Assembly (NCBI RefSeq): GCF_017826695.1
Contig: NZ_JAFFZW010000001.1
Coordinates: 868,001-932,000 of the forward strand
Origin: Pseudomonas alliivorans
GTDB taxonomy: Bacteria; Pseudomonadota; Gammaproteobacteria; Pseudomonadales; Pseudomonadaceae
Length of the DNA: 64,000 nucleotides
Reading direction: 5' to 3'
Shown piece by piece: positions 7,449 through 17,297 of the stretch (positions within the stretch are counted from its first letter, which is position 1; each line of letters starts with the position of its first letter). The translations under genes were made by a program, and so were the position numbers. Under the pieces are notes generated by a model. It saw only the letters and a program-made list of their open reading frames with translations. It was not told where the DNA came from and searched no databases.

Positions 7449-9587
7449 TTGAATGGGGAAACGGCAACGACCATTCTTCCAGGTAAAGCCGTTTTGACCC
7501 CGACCGAACTGCAACATCTTCAGAGCCGCATGAAGGCCCTGGAGGACGAAAATGCCCTGCTCAAGGAACGTTTGAGCGTCAACGGGCGCGAGGCCGAGCA
7601 TGCGTTGGCAGTGTCTCAGGAGCGTTACCGCTTTCTGTTCGACGCCATGGACGAAGGCTTTTGCGTCATCGAATTTTTCGACGGCCCTCATGGCCCGCTC
7701 AGTGATTACATCCACATCGAGGCCAACCCGGCTTACGAATACCACGCGGGCATTCCCAACGTGGTCGGCAAGAGGCTGCGCGAGATGGTGCGCGAAGAGG
7801 CCGATGACTGGGTGAGGTTCTACGGAAAGGTGCTGGCCACCGGCGAGCCGATCCGCTTCGAGCGTGAGCTGGAGGCAACCGGCCGCTATCTGGCATTGAC
7901 GGCGTTTCGCATCGAGCCGGCCAGCCGCAAGCAGGTTGCCGTGCTGTTTCAGGACATCACCGAACGCAAGCGTGCCGAGCGTGCTCTGCAACACCTCAAC
8001 GAAACCCTTGAAGCCCGTATTGTTGAAGCAGTGGCCGAACGCAATGTGCTTGCCGATGTGGTCAACGGCACCAACGCGTTCATTCATGTCATCGACTCCA
8101 ACTATCGCTGGATCGCCATCAACGGCTCGGCGTCACGGGAATTCGAGCGCCTGTTCGGCGTACGGCCCAAGGTCGGCGACAGCATGCTGGAGATGCTCAT
8201 TGATCGGCCCGAAAGTCAGGCCGGTCTTCACCAGCGCTGGGCTCGGGCGTTGTCAGGCGAAGATTTCGCCATCAGCGTCAACTTCACTGATTCCAACGAT
8301 CCTGCCAGCCATTTCGAGATGCGCTACAGCAGCTTGCGCAATGCCGAGGGCCAGCCGATCGGTGCCTACCTGTTCGCCTACGACGTCAGCGAGCGGCGCC
8401 GTGAGCAGGAGCGTCTGACGCAAGCCGAAGAGGCGTTGCGCCAGTCGCAGAAGATGGAAGCGGTCGGCCAGTTGACCGGCGGTATCGCTCACGACTTCAA
8501 TAACCTGCTGACGGGCATCACCGGCTCGCTGGAGCTGCTCAAGAATCGTCTCAGCCAGGGGCGCTTCACTGAAATCGACCGCTACGTGGCCGCCGCTCAA
8601 GACGCCTCCAAGCGCGCCGCGTCACTGACCCACCGCCTGCTGGCGTTTTCCAGGCGGCAGACGCTGGACCCCAAGCCGGTCGATATCAATCGACTGGTGG
8701 TGGGCATGGAAGAGTTGATTCGCCGCACAGTGGGGCCGCACATCACGGTGGAAGTCGTGACCTCGGTCGGACTGTGGTCAACCTTCATCGATGCGCCACA
8801 GCTGGAAAACGCGCTGCTGAACCTGTGCATCAACGCCCGTGACGCCATGCCGAGAGGCGGACGGATCACCATTGAAACCGCCAATAAGTGGATCGACCAG
8901 CGCGGGTCCCAGACCCGTGATCTTTCACCCGGTCAATACCTGTCGCTGTGTGTCAGCGACACCGGCACCGGGATGACGCCGGAGGTGATGAACCGCGCCT
9001 TCGATCCCTTCTTCACTACCAAACCGCTGGGGCAGGGCACCGGTCTCGGGCTGTCGATGGTGTATGGCTTCGTGCGCCAGTCCGGCGGTCAGGTGCGGAT
9101 CTATTCCGAACCGGACCAGGGCACCACGATGTGCCTCTATCTGCCGCGTCATTACGTCGGTGCGCCTGAAGAGGTCGAAACCGTCGAAGCGTGCGAATCG
9201 CTGAAAACCCAGAGCCTGCGAACCGTAATGATCGTCGACGACGAACCTACGATCCGCATGCTTGTGGCCGAAGTGCTTGAAGATCAGGGCTACATTCCCA
9301 TCGAAGCGGGCGAGGGTGCATCGGCGCTCAAGGTGCTGGAATCCGACAAGCGCATCGACCTGCTGGTCACGGACGTAGGCTTGCCGGGCGGCATGAACGG
9401 TCGCCAGTTGGCCGACGCAGCGCGGGTCATCCGTCCTGACCTGAAGGTGCTGTTCATCACCGGTTACGCGGAAAACGCCATCATCGGCAACGGCCATCTG
9501 GACCCGGGCATGTGGGTGCTGACCAAGCCGTTCACCATGGAAGCGCTCGCCAGCCGGATCTACGAAATGATCGAGCGCGAGGACTGA
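7449..9587 (+). CDS. Hybrid sensor histidine kinase/response regulator with two PAS domains
   Basis: A 712-residue cytoplasmic hybrid kinase with no membrane segment. Domains in order: coiled coil (about 20-50), PAS (about 55-175), PAS (about 195-318), HisKA with the H348 box GGIAHDFNNLL, ATPase domain with N box LLNLCINARDAM, G1 DTGTGM (504-509) and G2 GQGTGLGLS, and a receiver domain from about 591 with acidic pair D597/D598, phospho-acceptor D642 and K693. It would sense an internal signal (redox, light or ligand through PAS) and pass phosphate to its own receiver; no separate response regulator or output gene is adjacent. The 5' end is uncertain: the frame opens with TTG at 7449 and no clear ribosome-binding site. 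It lies upstream of the manganese catalase, so a role in stress sensing is possible but unproven. Confidence 0.88.
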   Translation: MNGETATTILPGKAVLTPTELQHLQSRMKALEDENALLKERLSVNGREAEHALAVSQERYRFLFDAMDEGFCVIEFFDGPHGPLSDYIHIEANPAYEYHAGIPNVVGKRLREMVREEADDWVRFYGKVLATGEPIRFERELEATGRYLALTAFRIEPASRKQVAVLFQDITERKRAERALQHLNETLEARIVEAVAERNVLADVVNGTNAFIHVIDSNYRWIAINGSASREFERLFGVRPKVGDSMLEMLIDRPESQAGLHQRWARALSGEDFAISVNFTDSNDPASHFEMRYSSLRNAEGQPIGAYLFAYDVSERRREQERLTQAEEALRQSQKMEAVGQLTGGIAHDFNNLLTGITGSLELLKNRLSQGRFTEIDRYVAAAQDASKRAASLTHRLLAFSRRQTLDPKPVDINRLVVGMEELIRRTVGPHITVEVVTSVGLWSTFIDAPQLENALLNLCINARDAMPRGGRITIETANKWIDQRGSQTRDLSPGQYLSLCVSDTGTGMTPEVMNRAFDPFFTTKPLGQGTGLGLSMVYGFVRQSGGQVRIYSEPDQGTTMCLYLPRHYVGAPEEVETVEACESLKTQSLRTVMIVDDEPTIRMLVAEVLEDQGYIPIEAGEGASALKVLESDKRIDLLVTDVGLPGGMNGRQLADAARVIRPDLKVLFITGYAENAIIGNGHLDPGMWVLTKPFTMEALASRIYEMIERED

Positions 9588-9615
9588 CGTCGCGACCAGC
9601 CGCCTTGCCGGCTCG

Positions 9616-9656
9616 CACGTTCCGGTCCCTGTAAAACCAGGGTGACCGGAACGGTG
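9616..9656 (+). terminator. Hairpin after sensor kinase gene
   Basis: GTTCCGGT pairs with ACCGGAAC (extended by GCAC/GTGC with one bulged base) around an inner CCTG/CAGG stem. The T-run is missing, so this is a strong hairpin with only possible terminator function. Confidence 0.45.
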
Positions 9657-9856
9657 CGCCGTTAAAAAAGACTATGAAACTTTGGCGCGCCAACCTTCCG
9701 TCGCACGCCCGTAGCTCTTGCGAATCTTTCTATCCGATTGCTGCCTCTCAACCCTTGATGGCGATGATGTTCGCTAAGTCGTCGACCCGTCTCTGACGGT
9801 CGTTAGCTGATTTTGCCCAAACAAAACCAAGCGTTACGCCTGAAAGGGGAGAAATC

Positions 9857-10762
9857 ATGTTTCTTCACAATAAACGTTTGCAGTACACGGTTCGTGTCTC
9901 CGAGCCCAACCCCGGTTTGGCCAATCTGTTGCTGGAGCAGTTCGGGGGTGCCCAGGGCGAACTGGCCGCGGCCGGTCGCTATTTCACTCAAGCGCTGTCC
10001 GAAGATGACCCGGGCCGCAAGGACTTGCTGTTTGACATCGCGACCGAAGAACTGAGCCACCTGGAGGTGGTGGGGTCGATCATCGTCATGCTCAACAAGG
10101 GGGCCAAGGGCAAGATTGCCGAGGGCATCCAGGCGGAGGGCGAGCTGTATCGGGAAATCAACGGGGCGGGAAATGACTCGCACATCACCAGCGTGCTCTA
10201 TGGCGCGGGCGCACCGCTGATCAACTCCGCCGGGGTGCCATGGACGGCGGCCTACATCGATACCATCGGTGAGCCGACGGCCGATATGCGCTCCAACATT
10301 GCCGCGGAGGCGCGGGCCAAGATCGTTTACGAACGCCTGATGAACGTGACCGATGACCCTGGCGTCAAGGACGCGCTCGGGTTCCTGATGACCCGGGAAA
10401 TCGCCCACCAGCTTTCCTTCGAAAAAGCGCTGCACTCGATTCAGCCGAACTTCCCGCAGGGCAAGCTGCCAGGCATGCCGGAGTTCAGCCGCAAGTACTT
10501 CAATATGTCGAATGGCGACGCGAGCCCGCGTGGTCCGTGGAACAGCGACGAGGACTTCGAGTACGTCGAGCATCCGCTTCCCGCCGTCGATGGCGGAGAC
10601 GGAACGGCGTCGGTCATGCTCAGCGAGGATGATGAAGCCACCTTGATGGTCATGAAGCAGAGGACGCAATCCGATCCTACTGCGCAAGTGCCGGTCACAG
10701 GGGCCGAGCTGGGCTCGGGAGAGATGCCTGCCTCTCCGGGGAGCGACAACGGTCAGGTTTGA
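9857..10762 (+). CDS. Manganese catalase (non-haem, dimanganese)
   Basis: A 301-residue protein that disproportionates hydrogen peroxide at a dimanganese centre. All ligand positions known from the Lactobacillus plantarum enzyme are visible: E35 (GAQGELAA), E65 and H68 (EELSHLE), E151 (AAEARAK) and H184 (REIAHQL). The catalytic four-helix bundle covers about residues 20-190; the C-terminal tail (230-301) is acidic and low in complexity. AGGGGAGA lies upstream of the ATG at good spacing. It converges on ankB-katB, so two unrelated catalases lie side by side, which suggests a peroxide-defence block; in other bacteria such Mn-catalases are often stationary-phase or osmotic-stress genes. No promoter could be assigned with confidence. 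Confidence 0.93.
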   Translation: MFLHNKRLQYTVRVSEPNPGLANLLLEQFGGAQGELAAAGRYFTQALSEDDPGRKDLLFDIATEELSHLEVVGSIIVMLNKGAKGKIAEGIQAEGELYREINGAGNDSHITSVLYGAGAPLINSAGVPWTAAYIDTIGEPTADMRSNIAAEARAKIVYERLMNVTDDPGVKDALGFLMTREIAHQLSFEKALHSIQPNFPQGKLPGMPEFSRKYFNMSNGDASPRGPWNSDEDFEYVEHPLPAVDGGDGTASVMLSEDDEATLMVMKQRTQSDPTAQVPVTGAELGSGEMPASPGSDNGQV

Positions 10763-10781
10763 CGATCGAATGGGGTCGACA

Positions 10782-10813
10782 AAAACTGCTGTCCTAATAC
10801 GGATGGCAGTTTT
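10782..10813. terminator. Bidirectional terminator between Mn-catalase and ankB
   Basis: AAAACTGCTGTCC and GGATGGCAGTTTT pair (with two G-U wobbles) around a six-base loop, giving an A-run before and a T-run after the stem on both strands. It fits the convergent ends of the two flanking genes. Confidence 0.75.
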
Positions 10814-10842
10814 CCACCGAGCGGCCAACCGATGATCGTGTT

Positions 10843-11427
10843 TCAGCGGGTCGGCATGACCTGGAATTCACCTTTGGACAACCCCTGCACATCATTGCCC
10901 ATGCTGTCGCGCAGGCTCAGGTCGGCGCCTTTGTCGGTCAGTTCCTTGAGCACCTCGGTACGTTTGAACAGTGCCGCGTACATGGCGGCCGTCTGACCGG
11001 CATTGTTGGTCAGGTTGGCGCCGCAATCGGCCTGCACAAGGCGTTTGGCGATGCTGAGCTCACCTTTGAAAATGGCACCCATGAGGGCGGTATTACCGCG
11101 TTTGTCCTTGGCGCAAGGATCAGCGCCGGCATCGATCAGGCGTACGACAGAATCTTCGTGACCGTGATAGGCGGCGAGGATCAGACCGGTATAGCCCTGT
11201 TCGTCCCGGACGTTAAGGTCGTAATGCGCTTCGATGAAGGTATCCAGCATCGGATTGTTGCCTTCACGCGAAGCATCGAAGAACAGCGTGCGCAACTGGC
11301 TGGCCGTCTGTTCGGCGGTCAGGTTCTGGGCAGGTGTCGATTGGACAGGGTCGGGTTGGGCGGGTACAGGTTGCTCGGCATGAGCAACGGCGGTCAACAG
11401 CAGCAGTCCGTAAAGAAGGGTTTTCAT
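10843..11427 (-). CDS. ankB: Periplasmic ankyrin-repeat protein AnkB, partner of KatB
   Basis: A 194-residue protein with an N-terminal signal peptide (MKTLLYGLLLLTAVAHA, cut after AHA), a proline-rich linker, then about four ankyrin repeats from residue 70 to 185 (GYTGLILAAYHGHEDSVVRL, GNTALMGAIFKGELSIAKRL, GQTAAMYAALFKRTEVLKEL). In P. aeruginosa, ankB lies next to katB and is needed for full KatB activity; the same order and spacing (66 bases downstream of katB) are seen here. AGGAGA lies seven bases before the ATG. It is very likely cotranscribed with katB and acts as a periplasmic chaperone or stabiliser of the catalase. Confidence 0.9.
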   Translation of the reverse strand: MKTLLYGLLLLTAVAHAEQPVPAQPDPVQSTPAQNLTAEQTASQLRTLFFDASREGNNPMLDTFIEAHYDLNVRDEQGYTGLILAAYHGHEDSVVRLIDAGADPCAKDKRGNTALMGAIFKGELSIAKRLVQADCGANLTNNAGQTAAMYAALFKRTEVLKELTDKGADLSLRDSMGNDVQGLSKGEFQVMPTR

Positions 11428-11492
11428 GGGCGTTCTCCTGGTCTGGCCTGAACCGCCCCGGCCTTCGAGCGCCGGGGCGGGACATCAGATCA

Positions 11493-13025
11493 TCAGTCTT
11501 TGAGGCTGGCAGCCAACGATTTGACTTTGCCCAGATCGCCCTTGGCCACTTCGGTTACCCGAGTGCCGTAGGTTGGATCGGCCTTGTACAGGAACGACAG
11601 GATGATGTTCTTGCTTTCGGTATCGGTATCGGCCAGCGACTCGCCGAAGCTCTGGACCAGATCGGTCTGATCTTTCGGGCTGTAGGAGCGATACAGATCA
11701 CCCGCCTGCTTGAAGTTCTGCTCGCGCGTGATCTTCGCCTGCTGGGTAGTGCCGCTGATTGGCAACTGGCTGTAGCGCGCGCTTTCCTCGGATGGACGCG
11801 GCTCCAGACGGCTTGGCTCGTAGTTGACGCCGCTGGTGGTGTGGCCGGCGTTCATCGCGCCATCCTGGTTGCCGTTGTTCACAGCGACTTTCGGCTGGTT
11901 CACCGGCAGGCTCAGGCCGTTGGCGCCCAGACGATACATCTGGGTGTCTGCGTAAGAGAACACGCGACCTTGCAGCAGGCGGTCTTCAGAAGGCTCGATG
12001 CCGGGTACCAGGTTGGCCGGGGCCATGGCGACCTGCTCGGTTTCCTGGAAGAAATTATCGACGTTCTTGTTCAGGACCATCTGACCGATTTTCTTCTCGG
12101 GGACGTCAGGCCAGATTTTGGTGGCGTCCAAAGGATCGAAGTCGAATTTGGCCAGTTCTTCAGGCTTGAGCACCTGAATGTAGAGGTCCCATTTCGGGAA
12201 ATCGCCTTTCTTGATTGCGCCGACCAGATCGTTGGTCAGGTGGCTGTAGTCCTTGGACTGGACCTTGGCCACTTCGTCCGGGTCAAGGTTCTTGATGCCT
12301 TGCAGGGTTTTCCAGTGGAACTTGACGTAGTGCACTTCGCCCTTGGCGTTGACCAGTTTGTAGGCGTGTACACCGTTGCCGTCCATGAAGCGGTAGCCGG
12401 CGGGTGTCCCTTCGTTGGAATAGAGCAGGGTCAGGGTGCGGGTGGCTTCAGGCACGTGGGAGAAGAAGTCGAAACGACGCGAATCGTTGTCCAGGTTGGT
12501 GCGTGGATCAGGTTTGAAGGCATGCACCATGTCCGGGAACTTGATGGCATCGCGGATGAAGAAGGTCGGGAAGTTGTTGCCTACCAGGTCCCAGTTACCG
12601 TCTGCCGTGTAGAACTTGGTCGCGAAGCCGTGCGGGTCGCGCAGGGTTTCAGGAGAGTGATTGCCATGCACCACGGAAGAGAAACGGACGAAGACCGGGG
12701 TTTTTTCACCGGACTTGAAGACGGTCGCCTTGCTCAGGTCGCTGATGTCGGCCGACGCGGTGAACTCGCCTTTCACGCCGGTACCGCGGGCATGCACCAC
12801 ACGCTCCGGGATACGTTCGCGGTCAAAGCGCTGCAGTTTCTGCAGCAGTTGAACGTCCTGCAGCAGTACCGGGCCCTGGGTGCCGGCTGTCTGCGAGTTC
12901 TGATTGTCCCCGACCGCCGCGCCATTGTCGCGGGTCAGAGTGTCGGCTGCGTAGGCGGCCGGAATGCTGATAAGGCCGACTGCTGTTAAACGAACCATGT
13001 TTCTGGACCAGTTTAATAACGGCAT
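11493..13025 (-). CDS. katB: Periplasmic haem catalase KatB
   Basis: A 510-residue monofunctional haem catalase. It carries a signal peptide (basic MPLLNWSRNMVR, hydrophobic core, cut near AYA-AD). The active-site segment is RIPERVVHARGTG, with distal H78, followed by VRFSSVVHGNHSPETLRDP and the asparagine in VGNNFPTFFIRD. The proximal haem-ligand motif RVFSYADTQMYRLG lies near residue 340. Length matches P. aeruginosa KatB. The ATG at 13025 is preferred because GAGGGA lies eight bases upstream; the ATG at 13040 overlaps that site. The enzyme would detoxify peroxide entering the periplasm, for example during a plant oxidative burst. katB is typically OxyR-controlled, but I could not assign an OxyR site with certainty. 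Confidence 0.95.
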   Translation of the reverse strand: MPLLNWSRNMVRLTAVGLISIPAAYAADTLTRDNGAAVGDNQNSQTAGTQGPVLLQDVQLLQKLQRFDRERIPERVVHARGTGVKGEFTASADISDLSKATVFKSGEKTPVFVRFSSVVHGNHSPETLRDPHGFATKFYTADGNWDLVGNNFPTFFIRDAIKFPDMVHAFKPDPRTNLDNDSRRFDFFSHVPEATRTLTLLYSNEGTPAGYRFMDGNGVHAYKLVNAKGEVHYVKFHWKTLQGIKNLDPDEVAKVQSKDYSHLTNDLVGAIKKGDFPKWDLYIQVLKPEELAKFDFDPLDATKIWPDVPEKKIGQMVLNKNVDNFFQETEQVAMAPANLVPGIEPSEDRLLQGRVFSYADTQMYRLGANGLSLPVNQPKVAVNNGNQDGAMNAGHTTSGVNYEPSRLEPRPSEESARYSQLPISGTTQQAKITREQNFKQAGDLYRSYSPKDQTDLVQSFGESLADTDTESKNIILSFLYKADPTYGTRVTEVAKGDLGKVKSLAASLKD

Positions 13026-13630
13026 TTTTGAATCCCTCATATTTTTTTAGTAGGCCGGGCCATGTTATGCGCGCGGGGGGAAAGTGGGCGATTATAAAAA
13101 TCAATCGGGGTGATTGAGATAAATACTTGTCGGGCAGCGGAACCGACTGACTAGTTGTCTTGGAAATAGTGTTGATGAGTTTTCAGGCGGCTGGCATTAA
13201 CATTATTTTCATGTAAAGGCATGACTTTATATTTAAATGGTAATTCTATAAGTGATTGATATTGTTCTGGTTAATCATTTTTTTTGTGCCACTCTTCATT
13301 GCGCGGCCTGGCGAGCGTTTGTCCGTTAATGAAAACCGATCGTATTGTTCATAAAAAGAAAGCCGCTCACCAATTTTTTCGTTCAAGGACGAACGTACCA
13401 GATTAATCAGTGCCAACACTCGAAAAGTAGTGGCTATTTGATAGTCGATTTTCATGTTGGCAACTTGAACTAAGAAATACGCTGTAACAGTTAGGCAGAA
13501 AATTACCCATTCATAGGTCGGTATGGATTTATCCTTTCGAGCTGCGGGGTTCGGTTCATGTCATCCCATCGGGTTATCATGTCGCGTCACCTGCCTCAGG
13601 CAAGCCTTACCCTTCGGAGCCAGACGTTCA
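13026..13630. other. AT-rich intergenic region upstream of katB
   Basis: About 600 bases with markedly lower GC than the flanks, holding the katB promoter at the left. A minus-strand frame of 69 codons (13246-13455) is open but has no ribosome-binding site or recognisable similarity, so it is not called. No RNA gene was recognised. Confidence 0.45.
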
Positions 13631-14344
13631 ATGTCCACTGTCATGCTGTTGCAAACCCCGCCGCCAGAATTCATTCGAAGCCAGATCCAGCAGATGGTGG
13701 TGGATTACGTGACCGACATCAGTCTGGTTGCCATTGCGCCGAGCAATCCGCTGTACAACCTCTATCAGTACGGCGTCGGTTACGAGGTGCATCTTTACCT
13801 CAATGCTATGAATGGCTCCGGCAGCATGACCGTGGAGCTGATCGTGGCCCTGGATGACGAAGATCCGGAGACGGTGCTGGGTTTTCTGCTGTATCTGCCC
13901 GTGCAGGGCGATCCGGACGCGTGCGCGGTGACCTATATGGCGGTTCGGGAAAGCCATCGGGGACAGGGCATTGCGCGCTCGATGCTGGAGAAGATGGTCA
14001 GCCGATACCCGCACGCGGAGTTGTACTGCGTGGTCGACAAGGTGCCGTATTTCGAGTCGCTGGGCTTCCAGGTACTGGGTGCCCGCGGGCCGCACGTGAT
14101 CATGAACACCCGCGATCACGGCACTGAAGGCCTGCTCGCAGTCATGGACATCGCGCCGATCTACAGTTCGGTCGAAGTGCGACAGATTCACGCCTACCTG
14201 CTCAAACAGCACGGAGACAAGGCAATGGCCGATGCCGAAAAGGAACGTGACCGACGTCTTGACCGCATGACGCACGAGGCGAGGGACTTTGTTGAGCGGC
14301 ATGAAGGACCGGGCGGGGAACAACAGCCGATTCTGCTTCACTGA
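13631..14344 (+). CDS. GNAT family N-acetyltransferase
   Basis: A 237-residue protein with a central GNAT fold at about residues 60-165. The acetyl-CoA-binding motif is AVRESHRGQGIARSMLEKMV, and DKVPYFESLGFQVLG is the typical closing beta-strand turn. The C-terminal 60 residues are charged and probably helical, an extension beyond the minimal domain. The first methionine of the family region is at 13631; GGAG sits 12 bases upstream, rather far. Such enzymes acetylate small amines or protein termini; the acceptor is unknown. It stands alone upstream of a chemoreceptor gene. Confidence 0.8.
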   Translation: MSTVMLLQTPPPEFIRSQIQQMVVDYVTDISLVAIAPSNPLYNLYQYGVGYEVHLYLNAMNGSGSMTVELIVALDDEDPETVLGFLLYLPVQGDPDACAVTYMAVRESHRGQGIARSMLEKMVSRYPHAELYCVVDKVPYFESLGFQVLGARGPHVIMNTRDHGTEGLLAVMDIAPIYSSVEVRQIHAYLLKQHGDKAMADAEKERDRRLDRMTHEARDFVERHEGPGGEQQPILLH

Positions 14345-14526
14345 TCCTCAACCATCAGGGTCTGGCAGGGTTCGGATGACTGCTCCGCAGCATGATATGC
14401 CGAGGTGTAATTAATTTTATGGGGTGTTGAACGTTTGCGAGATGAGTGAAGTCACTATGACATCATTGCTGAGTGCAAAATCATTTCAGCGTAGTCGCAA
14501 TCCCTCATATCGCAACGGTCCACCCT

Positions 14527-16167
14527 ATGAATATTCTGCGTCAGTTCAAGTTTTCGACAAAGCTTCTCTCGGCGTTCATCATCTGTGCGCTTATCACGCT
14601 GGCTGTGGGTGGGCTGGGCATGACAGGGGTGACCCGTCTGGGCAACGCGCTGGAACAGACGTTTTCCAACAACCTGGTTTCGGTGAGTAACACCAACGAA
14701 ACGCTGACCAGCATGACTGCCCATAACCGTGGCCTATATCGCCTGCTTGATGCGCAGGATGGCGGCGTATCGGAAACCGACAAGGAGCGTGTTCGTCAGG
14801 CGATTGCCGATGACCTTGCGCGCGCTCAGAAAGTGTTTTCCATTTACCGAGCGACGCCGCTTGAAGACGACGAGCGTGTCGCCGGCGATCAGCTTGAGCA
14901 GATGTTGCCTGCCTACATTGCGGGTTCGCAGCAAGTGATCGAGTTGATGAGGGCCGGTGACCTGCAAGGCGCCAGGACTCGCCTCAACGATCTGTCTACC
15001 GACGGGTTCGTGAAAATTCGCGCTTATCTGCGCACCATCATCGATTCCAACAATCGTCAGATCAAGGAAGGCGCTGTAGCGGCTGCAGAGCTGAGAAACA
15101 AATCCGTGTTAATGCTTGAGATCGGCGTCGTGATTGCGTTCATTGTGGCGATTCTGCTGGGCATCTTCATCACCCGCATGATCACCCGCCCTCTGGCGGT
15201 GGCCGTGGTCAGCGCACAACGTATCGCGGGCGGTGACCTGACCCAGCCGATCGTGTCCACCAGTAGCGATGAAGCCGGGCTGTTGCTCGATGCCCTGTCG
15301 AACATGCAGGACGGTTTGAAAGGCACCATTCAACAGATCGCCAGCGCTTCGGATCAACTGGCCTCGGCGGCAGAAGAACTCAGCGCTGTCACCAACGAGA
15401 GCACCCGTGGGCTGACTCGTCAGAACGACGAAATTCAGCAGGCCGCGACTGCCGTGAACCAGATGACAGCGGCCGTGGAAGAAGTGGCCCGCAATGCCGT
15501 GTCGACCTCTGAAGCCTCGAAGACCGCAACCGAAGACGCTGTCGATGGTCGCGGTCAGGTGGATCACACGGTCAAAGGCATCACCACTATGGTGCATGAG
15601 ATCACCGAGTCGACCGAGGCCGTTTCCGAACTGGCCGGGCATGTGCGTGAGATCAGCAAAGTGCTGGACGTGATCCGCAGCATTGCCGAACAGACCAATC
15701 TGCTGGCACTCAACGCAGCCATCGAAGCGGCACGTGCAGGTGAACAGGGGCGCGGGTTTGCGGTAGTGGCTGACGAGGTGCGCGCACTGGCTCATCGCAC
15801 GCAGGCGTCGACCGTCGAGATCGAAGGCATGATCAGCACCGTGCAGTCAGGTGCCGACGGGGCCGTGGCGGCCATGGGCAAGAGCCTTTCGCTGGCCACC
15901 AATACTCAGGAACTGGCCCTGCGCGCCGGTTCTGCGCTGGAAAAGATTACTCAGGGTGTCGCGACCATCAACGAGCGTAATCTGGTGATCGCCTCGGCTT
16001 CCGAAGAGCAGGCTCAGGTGGCCCGCGAAGTGGACCGCAACCTGCTGAACATTCAGGACCTCTCGACCCAGAGCGCGGCAGGCGCCGATCAGACCAACGC
16101 ATCGAGTCAAGAGCTGTCTCGACTGGCGACGTCCTTCAATGGAATGGTGGCGAAGTTCAAGCTCTGA
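14527..16167 (+). CDS. Methyl-accepting chemotaxis protein with four-helix-bundle sensor
   Basis: A 546-residue inner-membrane chemoreceptor: TM1 at about 12-34, a periplasmic four-helix-bundle ligand domain (4HB type, about 35-190), TM2 at 194-216, HAMP about 217-270, then the cytoplasmic signalling coiled coil. The conserved hairpin tip [34 protein letters not shown], which binds CheA and CheW, is intact. No CheR-binding pentapeptide is present at the C-terminus. The start at 14527 follows the family N-terminus ([13 protein letters not shown]); the ribosome-binding site is weak. The ligand cannot be inferred. A second receptor of similar design lies 1.8 kb away on the other strand. Confidence 0.93.
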   Translation: MNILRQFKFSTKLLSAFIICALITLAVGGLGMTGVTRLGNALEQTFSNNLVSVSNTNETLTSMTAHNRGLYRLLDAQDGGVSETDKERVRQAIADDLARAQKVFSIYRATPLEDDERVAGDQLEQMLPAYIAGSQQVIELMRAGDLQGARTRLNDLSTDGFVKIRAYLRTIIDSNNRQIKEGAVAAAELRNKSVLMLEIGVVIAFIVAILLGIFITRMITRPLAVAVVSAQRIAGGDLTQPIVSTSSDEAGLLLDALSNMQDGLKGTIQQIASASDQLASAAEELSAVTNESTRGLTRQNDEIQQAATAVNQMTAAVEEVARNAVSTSEASKTATEDAVDGRGQVDHTVKGITTMVHEITESTEAVSELAGHVREISKVLDVIRSIAEQTNLLALNAAIEAARAGEQGRGFAVVADEVRALAHRTQASTVEIEGMISTVQSGADGAVAAMGKSLSLATNTQELALRAGSALEKITQGVATINERNLVIASASEEQAQVAREVDRNLLNIQDLSTQSAAGADQTNASSQELSRLATSFNGMVAKFKL

Positions 16168-16230
16168 GTGGGTAGATACCTCATCTTCTGCTGAACAAAC
16201 GCTGCATCTGCTGCATCTGCTGCATTTGAT

Positions 16231-16256
16231 GTGGGAGGCGGCTTGCCGCCTCCCAC
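16231..16256. repeat. REP-type palindrome
   Basis: GTGGGAGGCGGC-TT-GCCGCCTCCCAC is a perfect 12-bp stem, matching the GC-rich palindromic REP sequences common between Pseudomonas genes. It lies after the chemoreceptor gene and may also act as a transcript end. Just upstream are two and a half direct copies of the 9-mer CTGCATCTG (16202-16225). Confidence 0.75.
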
Positions 16257-16408
16257 CATTGCATTGGCTGCCGGAACAATGTCCTTCCAGCCGGCCTGCT
16301 TCTTTACCTGTCTGCTCGTGATAATCCCGCCGCCAGCCGCAAAAAGCAGTTGCACCCGACCGGGTGAGGTCGCGCATGATAGGCGCTCTCAATTTTCCGG
16401 AGATTTTC

Positions 16409-17263
16409 ATGGGGTCCATCACGTCCGTCCTGCGCGTAGCTATATTGTCACTCGGGGTGCTTGTCGCCCAATCGGCTCTGGCCTCCGATGAGACGCAATT
16501 GATCGACTCGCTCAATGCCTGGCGTGGGCAGGCGCAGCGCTGCGGCGATCAGGTGTCCATGGAGCTGCCGCCACTGGTCAGCGATAAGCGCCTGATTCTA
16601 CCCGCCAGTGGCGGGGTGGAGCTGGGGCCGGCACTGTCGCGTGCTTCCTATCCAATGGTCACCGTGCAGGCGATCAGCCTTTCCGGGCCGCGTGATGCGG
16701 CCTCGGCACTGAAGGCTGTGCAGGAGAGCTTCTGCAAGGTCGTGCTCGACCCGCAGTTCATCGACATTGGCGTGAGCCGGGAAGGGCAGAACTGGCGAAT
16801 CGTGCTGGCGCGTTCGCTGGTCGCGTCGCGTCTGGGGGACTGGCAGGCCGAAGGTCAGAAGGTGCTGGAGATGATCAACGTTGCCCGCACCACGCCACGC
16901 CAGTGCGGTGCTCAGGCATTTCCCGCGACCACGCCGCTCACCTGGAACGCCACGCTGGGCACGGCAGCTCAGGCTCACTCTCAGGCCATGGCCAACAACA
17001 ACTTCTTCGATCACAAGGACCGGGAAGGGCGCATGCCTGGCGATCGAGCGGAACTGGCTGGCTATATCGGTCAGCAGGTGGGCGAAAACATCGCTGCCGG
17101 TCAGGACACCGCGCGCAAGGTGGTGGACGGCTGGCTGGCGAGCCCCGGGCATTGCGCGAATCTGATGAATGCCGGGTTCCGTGAACTGGGCGCGGCTTAT
17201 GCCACTGATCCCAAGAGCGATGCAGGCGTCTATTGGACCGCGATGTTCGGCACGCAGCAGTGA
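16409..17263 (+). CDS. Secreted CAP-domain (SCP/PR1-like) protein
   Basis: A 284-residue protein with a signal peptide (MGSITSVLRVAILSLGVLVA, cut near ALA-SD) and a C-terminal CAP domain at about 150-280. CAP hallmarks are visible: VLEMINVARTTPRQCG, AQAHSQAMANNNFFDH, VGENIAAG, WLASPGHCANLMN and YWTAMFG. The N-terminal 125 residues after the signal have no clear family. Bacterial CAP proteins are periplasmic or extracellular and of mostly unknown activity. The start has CCGGAG six bases upstream; a longer open frame 5' lacks a signal peptide and is disfavoured. It converges on the NTF2-like gene. Confidence 0.85.
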   Translation: MGSITSVLRVAILSLGVLVAQSALASDETQLIDSLNAWRGQAQRCGDQVSMELPPLVSDKRLILPASGGVELGPALSRASYPMVTVQAISLSGPRDAASALKAVQESFCKVVLDPQFIDIGVSREGQNWRIVLARSLVASRLGDWQAEGQKVLEMINVARTTPRQCGAQAFPATTPLTWNATLGTAAQAHSQAMANNNFFDHKDREGRMPGDRAELAGYIGQQVGENIAAGQDTARKVVDGWLASPGHCANLMNAGFRELGAAYATDPKSDAGVYWTAMFGTQQ

Positions 17264-17297
17264 ATGCTGTCACTTGCTGCGTGGACGTGGCTGACGT

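Noticed and set aside
9661..9700. GAAACTTT as an AlgU-type -35 before the Mn-catalase
   Set aside because: The match to GAACTT is off by one inserted base and no good -10 is found at the right distance.
13246..13455. Minus-strand frame of 69 codons in the AT-rich region beyond katB
   Set aside because: No ribosome-binding site and no similarity; AT-rich DNA gives fewer meaningful clues here.
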